The translations under genes and the position numbers were made by a program. DNA of 64,000 bases, taken from contig NZ_CP013141.1 in assembly GCF_001442535.1 (NCBI RefSeq), forward strand, positions 220,135-284,134. The letters are read 5' to 3'. This stretch comes from Lysobacter antibioticus. GTDB lineage: Bacteria > Pseudomonadota > Gammaproteobacteria > Xanthomonadales > Xanthomonadaceae. Under the pieces are notes generated by a model. It was not told the DNA's origin. It saw only the letters and a program-made list of their open reading frames with translations, and ran no database searches. Below are positions 37,022-45,179 of the stretch, in pieces. Each line of letters begins with the position of its first letter. Position 1 is the stretch's first letter.

Positions 37022-38134
37022 CTATTGGGCGGCGGCGGGCTTATAGCGCTGCAGCCAATGCGCGGTGCGTTCGAGGTAGTAGTCCGGCGCCCGCGGTGCG
37101 TATTCCAGATACTCGAACGCTTCGTGCTTGAACGTCACCGCCGGTTCGATCTGGGTGCCTTCGTGCCATTCGTTGAACGAGGTGATGCCGATGAAGGGCG
37201 CGCCGCTGTCGATCGCCGCCTCGAACATCGCGTCGTAATAGCGGCCGCCGTCGCGGTCCTTGGTGTTCTTGGCATTCCAGGGGCGCACGCGGGTGTCGAT
37301 GTAACCCGGGCCGACCGAGGGGATGAAGATCTTGCCGTGCGCTTTGGCCCAGCGTTGCAGCTCGGGCCAATGTTCGGGCGTGGCGCCGTAGCTGAAGCCG
37401 CGGCTGGCGAAGTAGGTGTAGAAGCCGTCGAAGCCGGAGTGCTCGAAGAAGGCGTGCTCGTCGGCGCCGACCCACAGCCCGAGCACGTCGGCGTCGAAGG
37501 CGGTGCCGCGGATGCTGTCGGCGCCATCGCGGCCCAGCACCTGCGCCCAGTCCTTGGCGTCGATGACATAGGAGTCGTAGACGAAGAACAGCGGACGTTT
37601 ACTGACCGGGTCGCGATAGAAAGCCGGATGCGCGCCGAAGGTTTCGACCAGATAGCGGATCGAGGCGCGCGCGTCGGCAGCGGTCTTGCGCGCAACCGGC
37701 TCGATCTGGAAGCAGATGCGCACGCCATGGCGTTGGGCCGCCTCGAACAATGGGCGCAGGCTCTTGAAACTCGGGTCGTCGACGCCGAGCCAGGTCACCG
37801 CGATTACGCCGATCCGCGCCGAGGCGATCATCGCCATGTGGCGCTCGATCACCGCCGGGTCGGCGCTGCTGTATTCGCCGAGCTGCGGATAGAAATTGGC
37901 CGAGATGTCGCCGTTGCCGGGCAGACGCTTGGTCGTCCGGTCGCGGTCGTTCTCGCGCAGCACGTCGTGCGCCCAATGCAGCGGCGCGCCGTCGAGCTTC
38001 GGGCTGCCGTACCAGTTGTAGTAGAAGGCGATCGCGCGCGGATTCAAGGCTTGTCGCGCATCGGCCGCCGAGGCGAGCAAGGGCGACAGCAGCGAGACGA
38101 TCGACAACAGGCAACGCAGTAAGAACAGGCGCAT
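37022..38134 (-). CDS. exported GH99-like glycosidase (endo-alpha-mannosidase/mannanase family)
   Basis: 370 residues with a signal peptide (RLFLLRCLLSIVSLLSPLLASA). The mature part matches GH99 landmarks: AIAFYYNWYGSPKLDG at the start, HWAHDVLREND, LGEYSSADPAVIERHMAM, RICFQIEPV, FIPSVGPGYIDTRVRPWN and the late ITSFNEWHEGTQIEPA, where the Glu residues of the active site lie in this family. GH99 enzymes cut alpha-1,2-linked mannose chains of N-glycans or fungal mannan, or related glucosyl-mannose links. Specificity cannot be told from sequence. Start at 38134 has only a weak ribosome site. It stands next to, and is divergent from, a secreted protease. Confidence 0.8.
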   Translation of the reverse strand: MRLFLLRCLLSIVSLLSPLLASAADARQALNPRAIAFYYNWYGSPKLDGAPLHWAHDVLRENDRDRTTKRLPGNGDISANFYPQLGEYSSADPAVIERHMAMIASARIGVIAVTWLGVDDPSFKSLRPLFEAAQRHGVRICFQIEPVARKTAADARASIRYLVETFGAHPAFYRDPVSKRPLFFVYDSYVIDAKDWAQVLGRDGADSIRGTAFDADVLGLWVGADEHAFFEHSGFDGFYTYFASRGFSYGATPEHWPELQRWAKAHGKIFIPSVGPGYIDTRVRPWNAKNTKDRDGGRYYDAMFEAAIDSGAPFIGITSFNEWHEGTQIEPAVTFKHEAFEYLEYAPRAPDYYLERTAHWLQRYKPAAAQ

Positions 38135-38647
38135 GGACGAGTAGGGCAGCGACGACCGCCCGACTATAGGGCGCCGCGAGCGTCGCGCACAGCGCCCGCG
38201 CAGCGGCAGCGAGCGGTTTTGGCAATGTCGAAATCGTCGAAACGCATCGGGTTGCCGGTGATTTCGCCGCTGCGCTCGCCGACACCTCGTGGCAGGCGAA
38301 TATTTTTTGATCCGTTTGGATTTTTTTGGCCTTCCAGACAGTCGCGCCGCGAGCCCGAGCGCCGGCCTGGCGCGCAACCCCGCCACCGCGCAAGCCGCGA
38401 CCGCCGTCTCAGGCTGCGGCGGGGCGTTGCCTGCGCCTGCCGGCGCGCATCGCTTTCTGTGATGCCACTCAACGTCGCTGCCGGAACGCCGTTCGTATTC
38501 ACGTGGACGCCGCCCCGGCCCGGGCGCAGTGTCGGTAGCCGTCCCACGACGCCAGCAGCAGGGACGCCCGCAGTCGCGCTTCAGCACTCTCTAACCCGAG
38601 CCGCCGTCGGCAACGACGGCGTTCCATCGATCCATCGGAGAATTCGC
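38135..38647. other. divergent region between GH99-like and subtilisin genes
   Basis: About 510 bases. The protease frame stays open upstream of its ATG, but that part is Arg-rich without family likeness and is not considered coding. A T-rich patch near 38300-38332 (ATTTTTTGATCCG and GGATTTTTTTGG) stands out in this G/C-rich genome and may be a promoter or nucleoid-protein site. No RNA gene was recognised. Confidence 0.4.
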
Positions 38648-40738
38648 ATGACCGACCGTCGTCTGTTGCATCTCGCCATCGCCGTAGCGATCGGCTTCGC
38701 CGCCACCGCCTCCTCGGCACCGGCCGCTACGTCCGCCGCCGATCCGCGTTTCGAACTCGACCTCGGCGGGTTGCGCTTCGATCCGCTCGCCTCGACGCCT
38801 GTGCAACCCGGCAGTGCCTGGGGCCGCACCCGCGCCGATGGCGAGGATTGGCGCCTGATTCAGTTCAGCGGCCCGGTGCGCCAGGCCTGGCTCGACGAAC
38901 TGCGCCGTGCCGGCCTGGAGCCGGTGCAATACGTCCATCCCTACACCTACGTCGCCTGGGGCCGTCGCGATGCTTTGGCGCGGCTCTCCGGTCGTCCTGA
39001 AGTGCGCTGGAGCGGCGATTTCCTGCCTGCGTATCGGGTGCAGCCCGAACTGCGCAAGGCCGCACTGCGCAAGGCCGCGGCCGGGCCGGTCGAGGTCGAC
39101 GTGATCAGCCGTCGCGGCAACTCCGGCTTCGTCACCGCCTTGAACGTGCTCGGTGCGAGCAAGGTCGGCGCCGACGCGCGCGCGATCGACCGCCATCTGC
39201 AGGCGCAGACCTTGCGTCTGTCCGCCGACCGCCTCTCGGCGCTGGCGCAGACGCCGGGCGTGTACAGCGTGCAGAGCGTGCCGACCGACGGCGGCCTGCG
39301 CGGCGAGATCAGCAGCCAGATCAACGCCGGCAACGTCAACGCGGGCAATCTCGCCTTGCCCGGCTATCGCGCCTATCTGACCTCGATCGGCGTCGACGGC
39401 ACCGGCGTGACCATGGCCAACGTCGACAGCGGCATCTACCACACCCATCCCGATCTGGCTGCGCGCATGACCACCTGCGTGGGCAGCACCTGCGGCGCGG
39501 CGGCGAGCAGCGCGCACGGCACCCACACCGCGGCGATCATGGCCGGCGACGGCGCCTCCAACGTCAACGTCAGCACCGCGAACGGCAGCTTCCGCCGCGG
39601 CCTGGGCGTGGCGCCGGGCGCCAAGCTGGTCGAGCAGCGTTATTCGCCGACCTACAGCCAGGCCGGCGGCATGTTGTTGTTGATGACCCAGTCGGTGCGC
39701 AACCGCGCGGTGATCTCCGGCAACAGCTGGGGCCCGGCCGGCACGCCGCGCGGTTACGACAACGCTACCCGCCAAGTCGATGTCGGCGTGCGCGATGCCG
39801 ACCCCGATGCGCCCGGCGATCAGCCGTTGAACTACGTGCTGTCGTTCATGAACGGCAATGGCGGCACCCAGAGCCAGGGCACCCCGGACGAAGCCAAGAA
39901 CACCTTCACCATCGGCTCGACCAAGGGCCAGACCTCGGCCACGGTGCAACTGACCGCGATTAACGACTTGTCCAGCAACACCGCGCACGGCCCGGCCCTC
40001 GACGGTCGCCGCATTCCGAGCATGGTCGCGCCGGGGTGTTCGATCGATTCGGCCAACAGCGCGACCGGCCACGGCCTGATGTGCGGCACCAGCATGGCCT
40101 CGCCGCAGGTCGCCGGCGCCAGCGCCTTGTTCGTGCAGTACTACCGCACGCGCTTCGGCGTCGACCCGAGCCCGGCGCTGACCAAGGCCGCCTACACCGC
40201 GGTCGCGCAGAACCTGATCGGCCGTCTCGATGCAGACGGCGGCACCCTGGGTACCGCGCCGGACAGCAAGCAGGGCTGGGGACGCATGCTGATCAAGCCG
40301 GTGCTGCAGCCGGCGCAGAGCGTGCAGTACCTCGACCAGAGCCGCGTGTTCAATGCCAGCGGCGAGAACTGGACGCGCAGCTTCACCGCGGCCGACCCGA
40401 GCCAGCCGATCCGGATCATGCTGGTCTGGACCGATGCGCCCGGCCACGGCCTCGGCGGCACCACGCCGGCCTGGAACAACAACCTCGACCTGCGCGTCAC
40501 CGCCGGCGCGAGCACCTATCTGGGCAATGTTTTCTCCAGCAGCGGTTGGTCGGTCACCGGCGGCAGCGCCGATGCCAGGAACAACGGCGAAGGCGTGTTC
40601 CTGCAGCCCGTGCAGCACGGCGGCAGCGTCAACGTCGAAGTGCGCGCGACCGACATCAACTCCAACGCACTGCCGAACTCCGGCGACGACACCGACCAGG
40701 ACTTCGCCCTGGTCTGCTACAACTGCGCCGGCAGCTGA
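38648..40738 (+). CDS. secreted subtilisin-like (S8) protease, KP-43-type
   Basis: 696 residues. A signal peptide (LLHLAIAVAIGFAATASSAPA) and an N-terminal prodomain (about 30-230) precede the S8 catalytic domain. The catalytic triad is Asp260 (VTMANVDSGI), His290 (AHGTHTAA) and Ser482 (GTSMASP), with the oxyanion Asn in ISGNSWG. The C-terminal beta-sandwich (about 560-690, with NNNLDLRVTAG and SADARNNGEGVFLQP) resembles the domain of the oxidation-resistant subtilases such as KP-43. An extracellular protease fits a lytic, predatory lifestyle. ATG at 38648 has CGGAG 7 bases upstream. It is transcribed away from the GH99-like gene. Confidence 0.9.
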   Translation: MTDRRLLHLAIAVAIGFAATASSAPAATSAADPRFELDLGGLRFDPLASTPVQPGSAWGRTRADGEDWRLIQFSGPVRQAWLDELRRAGLEPVQYVHPYTYVAWGRRDALARLSGRPEVRWSGDFLPAYRVQPELRKAALRKAAAGPVEVDVISRRGNSGFVTALNVLGASKVGADARAIDRHLQAQTLRLSADRLSALAQTPGVYSVQSVPTDGGLRGEISSQINAGNVNAGNLALPGYRAYLTSIGVDGTGVTMANVDSGIYHTHPDLAARMTTCVGSTCGAAASSAHGTHTAAIMAGDGASNVNVSTANGSFRRGLGVAPGAKLVEQRYSPTYSQAGGMLLLMTQSVRNRAVISGNSWGPAGTPRGYDNATRQVDVGVRDADPDAPGDQPLNYVLSFMNGNGGTQSQGTPDEAKNTFTIGSTKGQTSATVQLTAINDLSSNTAHGPALDGRRIPSMVAPGCSIDSANSATGHGLMCGTSMASPQVAGASALFVQYYRTRFGVDPSPALTKAAYTAVAQNLIGRLDADGGTLGTAPDSKQGWGRMLIKPVLQPAQSVQYLDQSRVFNASGENWTRSFTAADPSQPIRIMLVWTDAPGHGLGGTTPAWNNNLDLRVTAGASTYLGNVFSSSGWSVTGGSADARNNGEGVFLQPVQHGGSVNVEVRATDINSNALPNSGDDTDQDFALVCYNCAGS

Positions 40739-40762
40739 TTCGCTTCATCCGGCTATGCAGAA

Positions 40763-40788
40763 CCCCTCTCCCGCCAGCGGGAGAGGGG
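40763..40788. terminator. bidirectional hairpin behind the protease gene
   Basis: CCCCTCTCCCG (40763-40773) pairs with CGGGAGAGGGG (40778-40788) around CCAG. It lies between convergent genes. The same CCCTCTCCC...GGGAGAGGG wording is a common intergenic repeat in xanthomonads, so repeat and terminator are both possible. Confidence 0.55.
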
Positions 40789-40843
40789 CAGGGGTGAGGG
40801 CAGCGGTGCGTAGCGAAGCCTCGATGCAGGCGAACGCGCCGCC

Positions 40844-42241
40844 TCACACCACCCCGGTCGCATAGAACACCCCGATCACCACGAACACCGCCATGGTCTT
40901 GATCAGGGTGATCGCGAACACGTCCTTGTAGGCTTGGCGATGGGTCAGGCCGGTCACCGCCAGCAGGGTGATCACCGCGCCGTTGTGCGGCAGCGTGTCC
41001 ATGCCGCCGGAGGCCATCGCGGCGACGCGATGCAGCACTTCCATCGGGATGCCGGCGGCGTTGGCGTTGGCGATGAAGCTGTCGGCCATGGCCGCGAGCG
41101 CGATGCTCATGCCGCCGGAGGCCGAGCCGGTGATGCCGGCCAGGGCCGTCACCGTGACCGCTTCGTTGACCAGCGGGTTCGGGATCGCGGCCAGGGCATT
41201 GGCGACTACCAGGAAGCCCGGCAGCGCCGCGATCACCGCGCCGAAACCGTATTCGCTGGCGGTGTTCATCGCCGCGAGCAGGGCGCCGCCGATCGCCGCT
41301 TTGCTGCCTTCGGCGAAGCTCGCCGTCACCGGTTTCCAGGCGCAGACGACCACCGCGGCGATGCCGATCAACAGCGCGCCTTCGACCGCCCAGATCGCGG
41401 CGATCTTCGACACCTCCTGGACCACCGGCGCGGCATCGCCGATCACCGCCGGGTCGAAACGATGCTGCGCGCCGTAGACCTGCGGCAACCACACGCTGAA
41501 AGCTTTGTTGGCGATGCCGACCAGCAGCAGCGGCAGGATCGCGACCGCCGGATGGGCGAGGCGGCCGCCGGCGAACGGCGCCGGTTCGTTGATCAGATTC
41601 TCGCCGTAGCCTTCGCCGGTGCGCAGCGCGACCCGGCGGCGCCAGTTCAGATAGAGCAGGCCGACGATCAGGATGAACACGCCGCCGATCAGGCCGAGCC
41701 AGGGCGCGGCCCAGGTGTCGGTGCCGAAGAACGCGGTCGGGATGATGTTCTGGATCTGCGGCGTGCCCGGCAGCGCGTCCATGGTGAAGGTGAACGCGCC
41801 GAGCGCGATGGTGCCGGGGATCAGTCGCTTGGGAATGTCGCTCTGGCGGAACAGCTCGGCGGCGAAGGGATACACCGCGAACACCACCACGAACAGCGAC
41901 ACGCCGCCGTAGGTGAGCAGGGCGCAGACCGCGACGATCGACAGCATGGCGCGCTCGCGCCCGAGCAGGCGGATGGTCGCGGCGACGATCGACTTGGAGA
42001 AGCCCGAGACCTCGATCAGCTTGCCGAACACCGCGCCGAGCAGGAACACCGGGAAATACAGCTTGAGGAAGCCGACCATCTTGTCCATGAACAGGCCGGT
42101 GAACATCGGCGCGACCAGGCTCGGGTCGGTCAGCAGCACCGCGCCGAGCGCCGCCACCGGCGCGAACAGGATCACGCTGTGGCCGCGGTAGGCGACATAC
42201 ATCAGGAAGCACAGCGCGGCCAGCACGATCACGAACGCCAT
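40844..42241 (-). CDS. GntP-family permease
   Basis: 465 residues with about 12 hydrophobic helices, typical of the GntP (gluconate:H+ symporter) family: FVIVLAALCFLMYVAYRGHSVILFAP at the N terminus, GGVSLFVVVFAVYPFA, FTMDALPGTPQIQNIIPT, and IALAAMADSFIANANAAGI near the end. The substrate is probably an aldonate or other carboxylate, but the sequence does not settle which; a citrate-like carboxylate is also possible. Start at 42241 (MAFVIVLAA) is chosen over a longer frame because the first helix begins at once and GGGGA lies upstream. It is divergent from a TonB receptor, which may bring the same substrate across the outer membrane (inference). Confidence 0.88.
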   Translation of the reverse strand: MAFVIVLAALCFLMYVAYRGHSVILFAPVAALGAVLLTDPSLVAPMFTGLFMDKMVGFLKLYFPVFLLGAVFGKLIEVSGFSKSIVAATIRLLGRERAMLSIVAVCALLTYGGVSLFVVVFAVYPFAAELFRQSDIPKRLIPGTIALGAFTFTMDALPGTPQIQNIIPTAFFGTDTWAAPWLGLIGGVFILIVGLLYLNWRRRVALRTGEGYGENLINEPAPFAGGRLAHPAVAILPLLLVGIANKAFSVWLPQVYGAQHRFDPAVIGDAAPVVQEVSKIAAIWAVEGALLIGIAAVVVCAWKPVTASFAEGSKAAIGGALLAAMNTASEYGFGAVIAALPGFLVVANALAAIPNPLVNEAVTVTALAGITGSASGGMSIALAAMADSFIANANAAGIPMEVLHRVAAMASGGMDTLPHNGAVITLLAVTGLTHRQAYKDVFAITLIKTMAVFVVIGVFYATGVV

Positions 42242-42487
42242 CGGTTTCTTTCCCCGTGACGAACGTCCAGGCCCGTCGGTGCGCGCAGTGTCGGCAAGCG
42301 CGGGCGGGCGGGGCATTGTCCGAAGGTACAGCTGCCGGACGCGACCGCGTCCTCATAGTCTGCGCGGCATGACGGGGGCCTTCGTCCAGCTGCCGCCGCC
42401 ATTCTCGCGTGGGGGCGGAATGGCGGCGGTGCGGACACCGGCCCACCGCGATCGCTACGAACGGCCGCTACAAGGGGAGAGACACAC

Positions 42488-44731
42488 GTGAAGCAAGGCA
42501 AGCAGACACGCAGCAAGATCGGTCACAGCACGTTGAGCCTGGCGATCGCCGGCGCGTTGCTGGCGCCGGCCGCCTGGGCGCAGGAAGCCGCGCCGGCCGC
42601 CGAAGCGCAGGCCAAGACGCTGGGTTCGATCACCGTGACCGCGCGCAAGCGCGAGGAGACCTTGCAGGAGGTGCCGGTCGCGATCACCGCCTTCACGCCC
42701 GAGGCGCTGGACCGGCTCAATGTCGAGGACCTCAGCGATCTCGACGCGCAGGTGCCCAACCTGACCATCTACGCCGCGCGCGGTTCCAGCAGCACCATCA
42801 CCGCCTACATCCGCGGCGTCGGCCAGTCCGATCCGCTGTGGGGCGTCGACCCCGGCGTCGGCATCTACATGGACGATGTCTACATCGCCCGTCCGCAGGG
42901 CGCCTTGCTCGACGTGTTCGACGTTGAGCGCATCGAAGTGCTGCGCGGCCCGCAGGGCACGCTGTACGGCAAGAACACCATCGGCGGCGCGATCAAGTAC
43001 ATCTCGCGCGGCCTGCCGACCTCGCTCGACGGCTTCGCCTCGGTCACCGTCGGCAACTACGGCCAGCTCGACGTCAAGGCGGCGATCGCCGGCCCGATCG
43101 GCGGCAGCACCCAGGGCGGCGATGCGACCCTGCGCGGCCGCCTGTCGGTGGCCAGCCTCAACCGCGACGGTTTCGGCGAGAACGTCGTCACCGGCCAGGA
43201 CGTCAGCGACAAAGAGATTCTGGCCCTGCGCGGCAGCCTCGGCGCCTACGTCAGCGACGAGCTCGACATCCAGTTCGCCTTCGACTGGATGGACGACCAG
43301 TCCGGCGTGCGCGGCGCCAAGATGCTCGCCGCCAACCGCTTCGCCCCGGGCCAGGCGCCGTTGAATTCGCGCTATGACATCCGCAGCGGCATGCCGAACA
43401 TCAACGACACCACCATCAAGGGCGCGTCGGCGACGGTCAACTGGCGCGCCAGCGAGGACTGGAGCTTCAAGTACGTGCTGGCCAAGCGCGAGTCGGACAC
43501 CGAAACCAACATCGACTTCGACACCCTGCAGAACAAGATCGCCGACGTGAAGGCGTTCTACAGCGACCAGCAGATCACCCACGAGCTGCAGGCCAATTAC
43601 GACGGCGGCGGCCGCGCCCGCGGCGTCATGGGCGTGTACGCCTTCGACGGCGAAGCCGGCGGTCAGGTGCTCAACAACTTCTTCAACCTCAGCTTCGGCG
43701 ACACCCAGGGCACGGTCTTCACCGAGAGCATCGCCGCCTATGCCGACTGGACTTTCGATCTGACCGACAAGCTCAAGCTCGACGTCGGCGTGCGCTACAC
43801 CGACGAGGACAAGCGCGCCAAGGTGCTCAACCGCGGCTACCGCGACGCCAGTTTCAGCGTGCCCAACGGCCTGGTCGCGGCGAATTTCGACCGCAAGATC
43901 AACTTCAAGAACACCTCGCCGAAGATCTCGCTCGACTACCAGATCGCGCCCGACATCCTGCTGTACGGCCTGGCCACGCGCGGCTTCAAGTCCGGCGGCT
44001 ACAACATCCGCGCCCAGGCCGCGGCGGTGCCGCGTTCGGCCGAGCCCTTCGACGACGAGGTCGTCGACAGCTTCGAGGTCGGAAGCAAGATGGCCTTCTT
44101 CGATCAGCGCCTGTTCTTGAACCTGGCTTACTTCCACAACGATTACAAAGACATCCAGCTGTCGGTGTTCACCGCCTACGACAGCAACGGCGACGGCACG
44201 AACGACGCCTTCTTCGGCGATTTCACCAACGCCGGCTCCGGCACCGTGCAGGGCCTGGAAGTCGAGTACCAGTGGCTGCCGAACGAGCATTGGCTGATTT
44301 CGGGCAACCTGGCCTGGCTCGACGCCAAGTACGACGACTTCATCTACGCCGGCGTCAACATCGCCGACGAGCAGGAGTTCACCAATGCCCCGGATTTCTC
44401 CGGCGCGCTCAACGTCGAGTACCGCACCGACCTGAGCAACGGCAGCAATCTGTCGGCGCGCGTGGGCTACAGCTACCAGAGCGACGTGGTGGCGACCACC
44501 GAGATCATCCGCACCGGCGCGGTGCCGATCACCCAGGACGGTTACGGCCTGGTCAATGCCGGCGTGACCTGGAAGAGCCCGGGCCCGTGGACGGTGTCGC
44601 TGCAGGGCACCAACCTGGCCGATAAGGAGTACCGCACCACCGGTTACAGCCTCAATTCGGCCTTGGGCGTCTACACCGGCTTCTACGGCCCGCCGCGCCA
44701 GTACACCCTGTCGGTGAAGTACGCGTTCTGA
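42488..44731 (+). CDS. TonB-dependent outer-membrane receptor
   Basis: 747 residues, starting at GTG 42488 with AAGGGGAGAG upstream. A signal peptide (LSLAIAGALLAPAAWAQ), a TonB box (LGSITVTARKREET), a plug domain (VPVAITAFTPEALDRLNVEDL, YIRGVGQSDPLWG, VGIYMDDVYIARPQG and RIEVLRGPQGTLYG) and a beta-barrel ending in the canonical YTLSVKYAF. The plug wording is of the large 'Fiu/FecA-like or CirA' TBDR group; no siderophore genes are nearby, and its position opposite a GntP permease makes a small carbon substrate plausible. Confidence 0.93.
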   Translation: MKQGKQTRSKIGHSTLSLAIAGALLAPAAWAQEAAPAAEAQAKTLGSITVTARKREETLQEVPVAITAFTPEALDRLNVEDLSDLDAQVPNLTIYAARGSSSTITAYIRGVGQSDPLWGVDPGVGIYMDDVYIARPQGALLDVFDVERIEVLRGPQGTLYGKNTIGGAIKYISRGLPTSLDGFASVTVGNYGQLDVKAAIAGPIGGSTQGGDATLRGRLSVASLNRDGFGENVVTGQDVSDKEILALRGSLGAYVSDELDIQFAFDWMDDQSGVRGAKMLAANRFAPGQAPLNSRYDIRSGMPNINDTTIKGASATVNWRASEDWSFKYVLAKRESDTETNIDFDTLQNKIADVKAFYSDQQITHELQANYDGGGRARGVMGVYAFDGEAGGQVLNNFFNLSFGDTQGTVFTESIAAYADWTFDLTDKLKLDVGVRYTDEDKRAKVLNRGYRDASFSVPNGLVAANFDRKINFKNTSPKISLDYQIAPDILLYGLATRGFKSGGYNIRAQAAAVPRSAEPFDDEVVDSFEVGSKMAFFDQRLFLNLAYFHNDYKDIQLSVFTAYDSNGDGTNDAFFGDFTNAGSGTVQGLEVEYQWLPNEHWLISGNLAWLDAKYDDFIYAGVNIADEQEFTNAPDFSGALNVEYRTDLSNGSNLSARVGYSYQSDVVATTEIIRTGAVPITQDGYGLVNAGVTWKSPGPWTVSLQGTNLADKEYRTTGYSLNSALGVYTGFYGPPRQYTLSVKYAF

Positions 44732-44827
44732 TCGTTGCCGCGGCGACCGACGACGTCGCCGTGACGGCGTGAATCCTCTGCCACGGATGGCGGGGATTCG
44801 TTTTGGCTGGCTTGAGCTTGAATGGAG

Positions 44828-45070
<243 letters not shown>

Positions 45071-45179
45071 TCCTGCTTTTGTCTTCGCCCAGCCGAAGCC
45101 AGCGCACACCCACGCCAATCCCCATCCGCCGCAGCGAACCGCTGCGCTATCCTGCGCCGATGCGTCCACTCGCCGCCTC

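Noticed and set aside
38219..38647. N-terminal extension of the subtilase gene
   Set aside because: The upstream frame is Arg/Pro-rich with no Shine-Dalgarno; ATG 38648 has a good site and a proper signal peptide directly after it.
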